Assembly (NCBI RefSeq): GCF_001428625.1
Contig: NZ_LMIE01000006.1
Location: 38,673-102,672, forward strand
Length of the DNA: 64,000 bases
Reading direction: 5' to 3'
Source: Hydrogenophaga sp. Root209
GTDB taxonomy: Bacteria; Pseudomonadota; Gammaproteobacteria; Burkholderiales; Burkholderiaceae_C
In this document: piece after piece, positions 26,935 to 35,874 of the stretch
How positions within the stretch are numbered: position 1 is the stretch's first letter
How the letters are laid out: each line of letters opens with the position of its first letter
Program-made: the position numbers and the translations under genes
Notes under the pieces: generated by a model
Seen by the model: only the letters and a program-made list of their open reading frames with translations
What the model was told of the DNA's origin: nothing
Databases searched by the model: none

Positions 26935-28176
26935 TCAGACCATGCGTTCGGATCTCACACCCGCGTGATCGCGACTCGTCGCCAGCATGCGGATGAGCGC
27001 GCGGTTGGCTTGCTCCAGGCTCACCTCATTGCGATCACACACCGCGCTCAGGCGGTGCAACTGCCCCGGCTCGCCCTGGGCGCGCGCCACATCGAGCAGC
27101 GGGTGGTAGGGGCCATCGTGGCGCAGCACGGCATCGTACAGGCGGCCGGAGAGCGGCAGTTTGTGCAGCAGCTCGCCCAGCGGCGCGTGCAGCAGTTTGT
27201 CGAGGTGGGCAAACAGCGCGGTGGTGTAGACCTCCAGCCGCAGGTTGTCTTCGGATCCGGTGGCCAGCAGGTGCTGCGCCAGGCGCGCGCGCATGACCAT
27301 GGCCGCGCGCACGGGCTGCAGGTCGTTGTCGGTTTCGCTGCCGGGCGCTTGCTCGAACAGCCAGCGGCTGAGTTCACGAAAGCCCAGCATCATGAGTGCG
27401 TGGCGCAGCGACCCGATTTCGTGGCGGCCGCCATACGCGGCCGAGTTCACCAGCAGCAGGATGCGGTAGACCAGCACCGGGTCCTGGCGCACCAGGCGCT
27501 CCAGGCGTTCGAGCGAGCAGTCGTCGTTGATGGCCTGCAAGATCTGGCGGATCACGCGCGGGTCGCACGAGATGGGCTGGTGGCGGTGGGCCAGCAGCAC
27601 GTCGGCATCGGGCCAACCGAGCAGGCCCCATGCGTCGGCATCGTCGAGCAGGTAGCGGGCGAAGGTGCGGGTCTGCACGCCGTGGTAGAGCTGCGCGGGC
27701 GGCAGGCTCTGGCTGCGCTGGTGCAAGCCGGGTGTGGACTGGGTCTGCAGGATGTCGGCGGCTTCTTGCGGGCTCAGCTGCAGCAAGTTGCGCACATCGA
27801 ACCCGGGTGACTTGCCCTGCCGAAACGCCTCCAGGCTGGTGCGGCGGATCAGGCAGTGCCCGCGCCGGTTGGCCACCGACAGGGCGGCCAGGGTTTCGGG
27901 CGCCTCAAACGGGGCAGCGGGCACTTCCAGCCAGGTGTTGTGCACCGGTGCGCAGGCCAGGGCCTGTTGCAGCAGCTGGGGCGAGGCGATAGCGATGATG
28001 AGCACCGGCGCGCTCTCGGGCCAGTCGTCGCCCAGCGCCTGCATGAGGTGAGCGGCATCCACCGCGGCGGCGTGGATGGGGTGCACGCTCAGGCGCACCG
28101 CGGCCAGCTGGCGCTCGCGGTTCCATACCGGCTCGTAGCCGAGTGCCAGGCTGTCCAGGACGGTGTGACTCAACAT
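26935..28176 (-). CDS. HDOD-domain signalling protein
   Basis: A 413-residue protein with a C-terminal HDOD domain (about residues 205-400). It includes ISCDPRVIRQILQAINDD, LVRQDPVLVYRILLLVNSAAYG and SLRHALMMLGFRELSRW, typical of the family. The N-terminal half (GYEPVWNRERQLAAVRL) resembles the degenerate EAL-like region of YuxH/CdgJ-type proteins, but no intact EAL catalytic motif is seen. HDOD proteins act in signalling, including motility control; no enzymatic residues can be assigned. It starts 13 bases after flgL and is probably the last gene of the flg operon. Confidence 0.85.
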   Translation of the reverse strand: MLSHTVLDSLALGYEPVWNRERQLAAVRLSVHPIHAAAVDAAHLMQALGDDWPESAPVLIIAIASPQLLQQALACAPVHNTWLEVPAAPFEAPETLAALSVANRRGHCLIRRTSLEAFRQGKSPGFDVRNLLQLSPQEAADILQTQSTPGLHQRSQSLPPAQLYHGVQTRTFARYLLDDADAWGLLGWPDADVLLAHRHQPISCDPRVIRQILQAINDDCSLERLERLVRQDPVLVYRILLLVNSAAYGGRHEIGSLRHALMMLGFRELSRWLFEQAPGSETDNDLQPVRAAMVMRARLAQHLLATGSEDNLRLEVYTTALFAHLDKLLHAPLGELLHKLPLSGRLYDAVLRHDGPYHPLLDVARAQGEPGQLHRLSAVCDRNEVSLEQANRALIRMLATSRDHAGVRSERMV

Positions 28177-28189
28177 GTTGGCAAGCGTG

Positions 28190-29407
28190 TCAATTGATCA
28201 CTTGGAACAGCGACAGGCGCTGCACCTGGGCGTAGGACTTGAGGGCGGCCTCCAGGCCCAGTTCCATGGACTTGAAGTCCGAAATCCCCTGGACGAGGTC
28301 GAGGTCTTCCAGGCGGGATTTTTCCGCCTTGAGATCGACGCTGCGGTCTTCCATCAGGGCGTCGAGCGAGTCGGCGCGGTTGAGCCATTCGCCGGCACGC
28401 CCACGGGCCAGCAACACGCGGTCGTGGCCAGCGTCGAGCTCGGTCATGGTGCGCGCGAGTTCCTGAGTGCGGTGGGCGCTGTCGTTGGCGCCGGTGTAGC
28501 GCAGTGCGTCCACGGCGTTTCTCACGACGCTGAAAATATCGGTCTGCTGGGCCTGCTCCAGCACGATCTGGTCACCGGTGGCGGGCACGCCGTTCATCTG
28601 GAGCGACACGCCACCAAACGACACGGTCTTGCCCGCTTCATACGGCACGCCGGTGACACCGGGCATGGGGTTGGCGGCGGGGTTGGTCACGTTGGTCACG
28701 GTGAACTGCATCACGCCGGCCACTTCGTTGAAGTCGATCCGGTAGTCGTCGATCGCCGTCACGCCGTTGTCGACTTCACCCATGCTGGTGCTCACGTTGC
28801 CGGTGTTGGTGTTGGGCAGGCTCAGGGTGAAACGGCCGTTGCCTTCGGGCACGCTCATCCAGATGGCGTTGCCGTCAAGCGCCTGCGGCACCGAGGTGTT
28901 GCCGGCGGCGGCCTGGCCGCGCTGACCACCAAAAATCACCCCTCCGCCGGGCGGCGCGTAGGTGTCCACAAACGGGGTGGCCGCGCCGCCGAGGCCGCCA
29001 AAGAGCGTGCGCCCGGCGTTGTCCTTGAGGTTGGCCACGCCAATGAGTTGTTCGCGCAGACCTTCGAGCTGGCGCGCAATGTCTTCGCGCTCGCTCGGGC
29101 CATGGGTGGCGTTGCCCGCGCTGACCAGCAGGTCGCGCACCTTCTGGATGATCTCGCCCGATTCCGCCAGACCGCTTTCGGCCTGTTGCAAACCGGTGCG
29201 CGCCGTGTCCAGCGAGCGCAGATCGGCCTGCGTGCGCGAGAGGCGGTTCTGCGCGGTTTCGGCCAGCGTGGCGGCCACCGGGTCGTCGCTGGGTTTTTGC
29301 ACCCGCTTGCCGGTGGCAAGGTTTTCCTGCATCCGAGCCAGTTCGGCCTGGCGGCGAGCCAGCAGGCTCACGGTGTTGTCGTAGCTGTTCGCGGTGGAAA
29401 TTCGCAT
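28190..29407 (-). CDS. flgL: Flagellar hook-filament junction protein FlgL
   Basis: FlgL (HAP3) joins the hook to the filament. The 405-residue product starts MRISTANSYDN. It has the flagellin-like N-terminal helices (ARRQAELARMQENLATGKRV, KPSDDPVAA) and the matching C-terminal coiled region ending AQVQRLSLFQVIN. It lies 33 bases after flgK in the flg operon and is exported by the flagellar type III apparatus. Confidence 0.95.
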   Translation of the reverse strand: MRISTANSYDNTVSLLARRQAELARMQENLATGKRVQKPSDDPVAATLAETAQNRLSRTQADLRSLDTARTGLQQAESGLAESGEIIQKVRDLLVSAGNATHGPSEREDIARQLEGLREQLIGVANLKDNAGRTLFGGLGGAATPFVDTYAPPGGGVIFGGQRGQAAAGNTSVPQALDGNAIWMSVPEGNGRFTLSLPNTNTGNVSTSMGEVDNGVTAIDDYRIDFNEVAGVMQFTVTNVTNPAANPMPGVTGVPYEAGKTVSFGGVSLQMNGVPATGDQIVLEQAQQTDIFSVVRNAVDALRYTGANDSAHRTQELARTMTELDAGHDRVLLARGRAGEWLNRADSLDALMEDRSVDLKAEKSRLEDLDLVQGISDFKSMELGLEAALKSYAQVQRLSLFQVIN

Positions 29408-29440
29408 GGGGTGTTCCTGTCAGGCCGGTGTGCGGGGGCT

Positions 29441-31360
29441 TCAGCGGCCCACGGTCGCCAGCAGGCTGTCGAAGGTGCTTTGGGCGATCTGCAGAAATTT
29501 CGCCGAGGCCTGGTAGGCCTGCTGGTACTGCAGCAGGCGCGCGGCTTCTTCGTCCAGGTTCACACCCGACACATTGCTGCGCGCGGTCTCGGCGGTGGTG
29601 GCGATCTGGGCCGAGAACTCGGTGGCGAATTTCGCGCCCTGCACGCGGGTGCCGACGTCGGAGAACAGGCTCACATAACCGTCGGCCAGGGCCACGCCTT
29701 CAAAGGTCGGGCGGTCGCGCAGGGCGAGCACGGCGCTGGCGTTGCCGGCGTTCTGCGCGGTGGAGCCGGCTGGCGCCGGGTCGATGTTGAACTGATCTCC
29801 GGGGGACGGGCTGCCGCGCAAGGTCAGGCTCCAGCCGTTGAGCACGATGGGCTCACCAGGCTTGAAGTTGTAGGTGGCGGGCGGGCCCACGTTGTCGGGT
29901 GGCGGGTTGCCGGGACCCAGTCCGGTGGCGACAAAGGTGCCATCGGCCTGGAAGGTCAGGCTCACCGGGTCGGTGAGGTTGGCCGAGTTGGAGACGGCGT
30001 AGAGGGTCTCCACGCTGAGGCCTCCCGCGTTGGTCACGCCGGGTGTCACCATCACCGGGCTGGCGGCGGCCAGCCGGTCGGGCGAGCCGATGGCCACTTG
30101 CAGGTTGCGCGCGGCGGCCTCGAACGGGCGCACCAGAATGCGGTCGCCGGCGGCGGCCGTGCCGGAGTCGATGTTGAAGGTGAGGCCGTCCTTGACGAAC
30201 GGGGCGGAGGCGATGGGCATGGTGGTGCTGTCGCCATCGGACAAACGCACGACGGTCACATCGGTGCCCGTGAAGCGCAATTCGTAGTCCGACGCCATCA
30301 AGGCGGCCGGGTCGCTCACGTTGGAGCTCACCACGGCGTCACCCGTGTTGGCCGGGTTGGCTTTGCCGATGGCGGCAGCAGGGGGGATGAAGAAGTTCTG
30401 ACCCGGATTGCCCTGCATGTCGATGCCCAGCGTGTGCTGGTTGTTCACCGTGGTGGCCGAGGCCAGCGCCATGCGGCCCAGCTGGTTCTGCACCGCTGCC
30501 AGGTCCTTGTTCAGGAAGTTCATCAAGCCCGAGAGTTCACCGCCGCCCAGCGTGGCGTCGGGCAGCGGCGTCGACACGCCGCCCTGCACGAAGGCCAGGG
30601 CAATGCGCGAGTTGTCGGTGGGGTCGGGTGTGACGGCCAGCTGGTTGGCGCTCTGGCCCAGCACCAGCGGTTGGCTGCCGGCCACGAACACGCTCACCGA
30701 GCCGTCCTTGTTGGCGACCGAGCTGGTCTGGATGTGCTTGCTGAGTTCGCCGAGCAACTGGTCGCGCTGGTCGTACAGGTCGTTGGGGGTGTGCGAATCA
30801 CCCGCCGTCTCGATGATCTTCTGGTTCACCTTGGCCAGGTCCTGCGCCAGGCCGTTGACCACGTCGACCGAGCCCTTCACCTGCTGCTGTGTGCTCTTGG
30901 ACAGCGCATCCAGCTGGCTGGCGGTGTTGCGCAGGCGGCTGGCGAACTCCTCGCCCTTGGCGATCACGACCACGCGGGCGGTGAGGTTGCTGGGCGACGA
31001 AGAGACGTCGGCCCAGGCGTTGAGGGTGTCGTTGAGCGCCGCGCCCAGGCCACCGGTGCCCAGGGGAAAGGCGCTCTCGAGTGCCTGCAGGCGCGAGTAG
31101 CGCAGTGCGTCGGCCGCGGCCACGGAGCCGGCCATCTGGGCTTCGCGCGTGAGGTAGGCGCTGTGCGAGCGCTCCACCGTGGCGATCTCCATGCCCTTGC
31201 CGAAGAAGCCGTTGCCCATCTGCTGGTAACCCGACGTCTGCTGCAGCACGTTCTGGCGCGAATAGCCGGGCGTGTTGACGTTGGCAATGTTGTTGCCGAT
31301 GACTTGCAGGGCAGCGAGGTTGGCGTTGAGGGCGCGGGCGCCGATGTTCAGCGATGACAT
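29441..31360 (-). CDS. flgK: Flagellar hook-associated protein FlgK
   Basis: FlgK (HAP1) sits between hook and FlgL. The 639-residue product opens MSSLNIGARALNANLAALQVIGNNIANVNTPG (broken here: conserved NNIANVNTPGYSRQ rod/hook motif). It ends with the C-terminal D0 helix SGVNLDEEAARLLQYQQAYQASAKFLQIAQ. It starts 13 bases after flgJ in the operon. Confidence 0.95.
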   Translation of the reverse strand: MSSLNIGARALNANLAALQVIGNNIANVNTPGYSRQNVLQQTSGYQQMGNGFFGKGMEIATVERSHSAYLTREAQMAGSVAAADALRYSRLQALESAFPLGTGGLGAALNDTLNAWADVSSSPSNLTARVVVIAKGEEFASRLRNTASQLDALSKSTQQQVKGSVDVVNGLAQDLAKVNQKIIETAGDSHTPNDLYDQRDQLLGELSKHIQTSSVANKDGSVSVFVAGSQPLVLGQSANQLAVTPDPTDNSRIALAFVQGGVSTPLPDATLGGGELSGLMNFLNKDLAAVQNQLGRMALASATTVNNQHTLGIDMQGNPGQNFFIPPAAAIGKANPANTGDAVVSSNVSDPAALMASDYELRFTGTDVTVVRLSDGDSTTMPIASAPFVKDGLTFNIDSGTAAAGDRILVRPFEAAARNLQVAIGSPDRLAAASPVMVTPGVTNAGGLSVETLYAVSNSANLTDPVSLTFQADGTFVATGLGPGNPPPDNVGPPATYNFKPGEPIVLNGWSLTLRGSPSPGDQFNIDPAPAGSTAQNAGNASAVLALRDRPTFEGVALADGYVSLFSDVGTRVQGAKFATEFSAQIATTAETARSNVSGVNLDEEAARLLQYQQAYQASAKFLQIAQSTFDSLLATVGR

Positions 31361-31373
31361 GGTGGTGTGGTCC

Positions 31374-32246
31374 TCAGCCCTGAGCGCGTTGCAGGCTCAG
31401 TGTGGTGTTGATGGCGCGGCTGAGCTTGGCGGCGTACTGCGGATCGGTGGCGTAGCCGGCCTTCTGCAGGCCCGCGGCAAAGCCCTGCACCGAGCCGATC
31501 TGGTCCATCACGTTGTCGTAGCGCGGGCTGTTGCCGATGAGCTTGGCGTAGTCGCGAAACGAGTCGGCGTAGGAGTCGTAGGCACGGAACTTCGCCGTGA
31601 CCTTGCGCGGCTCGCCGTTGATGTATTCGGTGGTGGTGATCTCGGCGACCTTGCCCTTCCAGGCGCCGGTGGCCTTGATGCCGAAGAGGTTGTGCGACGG
31701 CGTGCCGTCGGCGTGGCGGATCTCGCTCTTGCCCCAGCCGGTCTCGTGGCCAGCCTGGCCGATCATGTAGCTCGCCGGTATGCCGGACTCGCGCGCAACA
31801 GTGGCCGCGGCCTCGCTGTGCTGGTCCACAAAACCGGCCTGGCGCGGGCCTGCGCTGGCGCGGCCCACGGTGCTCGCGTCGCTGCCTGCCGGCAGCGCAT
31901 CCGCAGCACCAGCCTTCTCTGCAGCGTTGTTCTGCATCTGTTTGCCGAGCTGGCGCTCGATGGCTTCGGACAATCCGCCGGGCAGGCCCGAGAGCTGCAC
32001 GGCGAACTGCTGGTCGAGCAGGTCGGTGCCCAGGTCGGCGCCCTCGCCTTCCATGAGACCCGACTTCTGCGTGGCCTCGCGCATGCTCTTGATGAGCTCG
32101 CGCATGAAGAGCGATTCAAACTGCTTGGCCGCTTCCTTGAGCGCGGCCTTGTCGTTGCCGCCCTTGCCCGCGCCGTACCGCAGCGCGTTGAGCGCTGTGG
32201 GGTCGGCTGCAAGGCCGCCGTTGGAGAGGGCGCTGGTCGGGTTCAT
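31374..32246 (-). CDS. flgJ: Flagellar rod-assembly muramidase FlgJ
   Basis: FlgJ caps the growing rod and opens the peptidoglycan. The 290-residue protein is dual-domain. The N-terminal rod-binding domain (about 30-110) contains AAKQFESLFMRELIKSMR. The C-terminal GH73-type glucosaminidase domain (about 140-290) contains ASYMIGQAGHETGWGKSEI and HNLFGIKA. It is separated from flgI by 178 bases carrying two inverted REP-like elements, an unusually large gap for this operon. Confidence 0.95.
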   Translation of the reverse strand: MNPTSALSNGGLAADPTALNALRYGAGKGGNDKAALKEAAKQFESLFMRELIKSMREATQKSGLMEGEGADLGTDLLDQQFAVQLSGLPGGLSEAIERQLGKQMQNNAAEKAGAADALPAGSDASTVGRASAGPRQAGFVDQHSEAAATVARESGIPASYMIGQAGHETGWGKSEIRHADGTPSHNLFGIKATGAWKGKVAEITTTEYINGEPRKVTAKFRAYDSYADSFRDYAKLIGNSPRYDNVMDQIGSVQGFAAGLQKAGYATDPQYAAKLSRAINTTLSLQRAQG

Positions 32247-32266
32247 GGCTGGGCAGCACCGCGCGA

Positions 32267-32382
32267 GGGCTTCGACAGGCTCAGCCCGAACGGAGGGGAG
32301 CTCAGGCCGAACCGAAATGTGAGCACGCGGATGAGACCCGCCCCGACACCCATCCCGTTCGGGCTGAGCCTGTCGAAGCCCC
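32267..32382. repeat. Pair of inverted REP-like elements between flgI and flgJ
   Basis: GGCTTCGACAGGCTCAGCCC (32267-32293) and its reverse complement (32355-32382) face each other across about 61 bases. Transcribed RNA could form a long stem inside the flg operon. Confidence 0.85.
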
Positions 32383-32424
32383 CGCCCGTGCGGTGGCGCG
32401 TCTGAACGAGTGCTCCGTACAACA

Positions 32425-33549
32425 TCAGATCACCTCCAGTTCCGCGTTCATCGCGCCCGAAGCCTTGATGGCTTGAAGAATGGCCAGCAGGTCCTGCGGC
32501 GTGGCGCCCAGCGAATTGAGGGCGCGCACCACGTCGGCAAGTTGCGGCGCGGTGTCCAGCTTGATGAGCGAACCCTTGTCCTGGCTGATCTGGATGTTGG
32601 CCTGCTCGGCCACCACGGTCTGGCCGCCCACAGACAGCGGGTTGGGCTGGCTGATGACGGGTGTGGAGCTGATGCTCACCGAGAGGTTGCCGTGCGAGAC
32701 GGCGCAAGCCCCCAGGCTCACGGCCTGGTTCATCACGATGGAGCCGGTGCGCGAGTTGATGATCACGCGTGCCATCGGGATCGCGGCATCCAGGCGGATC
32801 TCTTCCACCTTGGCCAGGAAGCCCACGCGCTCGCCTGGGTTAGCCGGTGCGCGCAAGCGCACCACGCGGCCGTCGACCGCGCTGGCCACACCGGCGCCCA
32901 TGACGCGGTTGATCGCGTCGGTCACGCGGCTGGCGGTCTGAAAGTCGCTCGAATTCAAGCCGAGGTCGATGGTTTCGCCCAGGGCAAAAGGCGTGGCCAC
33001 CGCACGCTCCACCTGCGCGCCACCGGGCACGCGGCCCGCGCTCAGGTGGTTGATCTGCACCTTGCTGCCACCGGCCGACGCGCCAGCGCCACCCACCAGC
33101 AGGTTGCCCTGGGCGAGTGCGTAAATTTCACCGTCGGCGCCCTTGAGCGGCGTAGTGATCAGCGTGCCGCCGCGCAGCGACTTGGAGTTGCCGATGGAGG
33201 ACACGGTCACGTCGATGGTCTGGCCGGGCTGGGCAAAGGCGGGCAGCTGCGCGGTGACCAGCACGGCCGCCACGTTTTTCAGCTGCATGTTGGCACCGGG
33301 CGGCAGCGAGAGACCGAGCTGCTGCAGGTAGTTGTTCATGCTCTGCGCGGTGTAGGGCATCTGCGTGGTCTGGTCGCCCGTGCCGTCCAGGCCCACCACC
33401 AGGCCGTAGCCGGTGAGCTGGTTGCTGCGCACGCCCTGCACCGCCGCGATTTCCTTGATGCGGATCGACTGGGCGGTGGCGGGCAGAGCCATGGTCAGTG
33501 AAACCAGGACCAGGGCCAGCAGACGCAGGGGAGAAAGGGATGACTTCAC
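32425..33549 (-). CDS. flgI: Flagellar P-ring protein FlgI
   Basis: FlgI forms the periplasmic P ring around the rod. The 374-residue precursor has a signal peptide ending LPATA|QSIRIKEIAAVQGVR. Conserved stretches include LTGYGLVVGLDGTGDQT and the C-terminal GATPQDLLAILQAIKASGAM. The GTG at 33549 was chosen: it follows GAGGAATTTGCG and gives a clean signal peptide. The ATG at 33582 adds eleven residues (MGLVLPTEEFA) with no ribosome binding site. Confidence 0.94.
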   Translation of the reverse strand: MKSSLSPLRLLALVLVSLTMALPATAQSIRIKEIAAVQGVRSNQLTGYGLVVGLDGTGDQTTQMPYTAQSMNNYLQQLGLSLPPGANMQLKNVAAVLVTAQLPAFAQPGQTIDVTVSSIGNSKSLRGGTLITTPLKGADGEIYALAQGNLLVGGAGASAGGSKVQINHLSAGRVPGGAQVERAVATPFALGETIDLGLNSSDFQTASRVTDAINRVMGAGVASAVDGRVVRLRAPANPGERVGFLAKVEEIRLDAAIPMARVIINSRTGSIVMNQAVSLGACAVSHGNLSVSISSTPVISQPNPLSVGGQTVVAEQANIQISQDKGSLIKLDTAPQLADVVRALNSLGATPQDLLAILQAIKASGAMNAELEVI

Positions 33550-33594
33550 CGCAAATTCCTCAGTGGGCAGAACGAGACCCATTGTGGGCGTGGG

Positions 33595-34284
33595 TCAGAA
33601 GGGGATAACGCTCAAAAAGAACCGTGCCAACCAGCCAATTGCCATCGCTTCGCCCTGCGCGCCTCGCCCACGCGACTCCACGCGCACGTTGGCCATCTGG
33701 GTCGACGCCACGGTGTTGCCGGCGCGGATCTGCTTGGGGTCCACCGTGCCGGAGAAGCGCAACACGTCCACGTTCTGGTTCACGCCGATCTGCTTCTCGC
33801 CCACCACCACCAAGTGGCCGTTGGGCAGAACTTCCTGCACGGTGGTGGTGATCGAGCCCGAGAAGTTGTTGTTGTTCTGGTTCTTGCCGTCGCCGGAGAA
33901 GCTGTTGTCCGACTGGGCGCCCAGGTTGAGCTTGTCCAGCAGCGGGGTCTTGAGGAACGGGAAGGCCGAGACGCCGCCCGAGATCTCGCCACTGCGGTCG
34001 ATCGAGGCCGACGAGGTCTGGCTGGCGTTGAGCCGTTCGGTGATCTGCACCGTGAGTGTGTCGCCGGGCATGCGCGCGCGTGGATCTTCAAACGCGGGCC
34101 GGTAGTTGGCGGCCCGGAACAGGCTGCCGCTGGGCACGGTGCTCATGGTGTTCACCGGGTTGGCGGTGGGCGCCATCTGGGCGTAGGTCACGGGCTTCAC
34201 CGGCTCCAGATCGACCTTGGAGCTCATGGTTTCGCAACCGGTGGCGAGCACGGCCAGGGTCAGCGCGACGGCAAGACGGAACAT
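33595..34284 (-). CDS. flgH: Flagellar L-ring lipoprotein FlgH
   Basis: FlgH forms the outer-membrane L ring. The 229-residue precursor has a lipoprotein signal (LAVLATGC|ETMSS). Conserved segments are GSLFRAANYRPAFEDPRARMPGDTLTV (conserved core, split here as GSLF..YRP and PGDTLTVQI) and SGTVDPKQIRAGNTVASTQM. The start at 34284 lies 20 bases after flgG. The frame is also open upstream through flgG, but that part is a shadow. Confidence 0.94.
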   Translation of the reverse strand: MFRLAVALTLAVLATGCETMSSKVDLEPVKPVTYAQMAPTANPVNTMSTVPSGSLFRAANYRPAFEDPRARMPGDTLTVQITERLNASQTSSASIDRSGEISGGVSAFPFLKTPLLDKLNLGAQSDNSFSGDGKNQNNNNFSGSITTTVQEVLPNGHLVVVGEKQIGVNQNVDVLRFSGTVDPKQIRAGNTVASTQMANVRVESRGRGAQGEAMAIGWLARFFLSVIPF

Positions 34285-34304
34285 GGTGGTTTCTCCGTTC
34301 ACGA

Positions 34305-35087
34305 TCACAGCTGGCTCAGGCGCTGCAGCATCTGGTCGGACGTCTGGATCGCCTTGGAGTTCATCTCGTAGGCGCGCTGGGTCTGGATCATGGTGACCAG
34401 CTCCTGCACCACGTTGACGTTGGAGGTTTCCACGAAGCCCTGCATCACGGTGCCGGTGCCGGCGGTGCCGGGCGCGGCGTTGATCGGGGCGCCCGAGGCC
34501 AGGCTCTCGGTGTAGAGGTTCTGACCCATGGGCTCCAGGCCGGCCGGGTTGATGAAGGTGGCCAGTTCGATGTTGCCCACCTGCTGCGGCGCGGGGTTGC
34601 CCGGCAGCTTCACGGTAACCACGCCATCGGCGGACACGGTGATGCTCTGCGCCTCGGCCGGCACGGTGATGCCGGCGGTGAGCGGGTAACCGCTGGAGGT
34701 GACGATGCGGCCCTGCGCGTCGGGCTTGAAGCTGCCGTCGCGCGTGTAGCCGGTGGTGCCGTCGGGCAGTTCCACCTGGAAGAAGCCGTTGCCGTTGACC
34801 GCCAGGTCCAGCGGGTTGTCCGACTGCTGCATGCTGCCCTGCGAGAAGTTGCGCGAGGTGGCGACGGTGCGCACACCCAGGCCGACCTGCAGGCCGGTGG
34901 GCAGTTCGGCCTGCTCGGCCGTGTTGGCGCCGACCTGGCGCAGGTTCTGGTACATCAGGTCTTCGAACACCGCGTTGGCGCGCTTGAAGCCGTTGGTGGA
35001 CACGTTGGCCAGGTTGTTCGAAATCACGTCCAGCTGCATCTGCTGTGCCTGCATGCCGGTCTTGGAAATCATCAGCGAATTGATCAT
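34305..35087 (-). CDS. flgG: Flagellar distal rod protein FlgG
   Basis: FlgG forms the distal rod. The 260-residue protein opens with the rod signature [16 protein letters not shown] and [15 protein letters not shown]. The C-terminal helix has [30 protein letters not shown]. Length is standard. It sits between flgF and flgH with short spacers. Confidence 0.96.
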   Translation of the reverse strand: MINSLMISKTGMQAQQMQLDVISNNLANVSTNGFKRANAVFEDLMYQNLRQVGANTAEQAELPTGLQVGLGVRTVATSRNFSQGSMQQSDNPLDLAVNGNGFFQVELPDGTTGYTRDGSFKPDAQGRIVTSSGYPLTAGITVPAEAQSITVSADGVVTVKLPGNPAPQQVGNIELATFINPAGLEPMGQNLYTESLASGAPINAAPGTAGTGTVMQGFVETSNVNVVQELVTMIQTQRAYEMNSKAIQTSDQMLQRLSQL

Positions 35088-35104
35088 GGTGTTTCTTCCT
35101 GGGT

Positions 35105-35842
35105 TTAGCCATTCATGCTCAGCAACTGGCTGGCGGTCTTGTCGTTGGTTTCGCCGTTCTGCAGCATGCGCATCTGCACCTCGAACTGGCGGGCCACGGC
35201 GATCATTCCGACCATGGCTTCCATCGGGTTCACGTTGGAGCCTTCGAGCGCGCCGTCCTGCAGGCGGGCCACGTCACTGGCGGGTAGCGGGTCGCCCTGC
35301 ACGCCACGAAACAGGCCGTCTTCGCCGCGCTTCAAGCGGTTGTCCTCGTCGGGCACGACCATCTTGAGCTTGCCGACCTGCTGTGAAGGCTGGTTGCCCA
35401 CGCGCGTGCTGACGGTGCCGTCGGAGGCGATGTCCACACGGGCGCCTTCGGGGATCACGATCGGGCCGCCATCACCCAGCATGGGCAGGCCCTGCGCGTT
35501 GACGAGCGAGCCGTCCTGGTTGACCTCGAGCGCGCCGGCACGGGTGTAGGCCTCGGTGCCGTCCAGCCCCTGCACCGCGAAATAGGCGTTGTCGCGCGCG
35601 GCCACGTCCAGGTTGCGCCCGGTGGACGTGATCGCACCCGGCGTGTTGGAGTGGCCGGCGGTGGCCTCGAGTGCGAACACGCGCGTGCTCGCACCGTCGC
35701 CGCGCACGGGCACGGCGCGAAAGGTGGAGAGCTCGGCGCGAAAGCCCGGCGTGGACACGTTGGCCAGGTTGTTGGCCAGCACCTGCTGACGATGCTGCGC
35801 GGCGTTGGCGCCGGTCATCGCGGTGTAGATCATGCGGTCCAT
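35105..35842 (-). CDS. flgF: Flagellar proximal rod protein FlgF
   Basis: FlgF is a proximal rod component. The 245-residue protein opens [20 protein letters not shown] with [15 protein letters not shown]. It ends with the helix [25 protein letters not shown]. It lies in the flgE-flgF-flgG order typical of the operon and is exported by the flagellar type III apparatus. Confidence 0.95.
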   Translation of the reverse strand: MDRMIYTAMTGANAAQHRQQVLANNLANVSTPGFRAELSTFRAVPVRGDGASTRVFALEATAGHSNTPGAITSTGRNLDVAARDNAYFAVQGLDGTEAYTRAGALEVNQDGSLVNAQGLPMLGDGGPIVIPEGARVDIASDGTVSTRVGNQPSQQVGKLKMVVPDEDNRLKRGEDGLFRGVQGDPLPASDVARLQDGALEGSNVNPMEAMVGMIAVARQFEVQMRMLQNGETNDKTASQLLSMNG

Positions 35843-35874
35843 GGGCGGGCTCCTTGGTTCGGTTCAGCGCTTGA

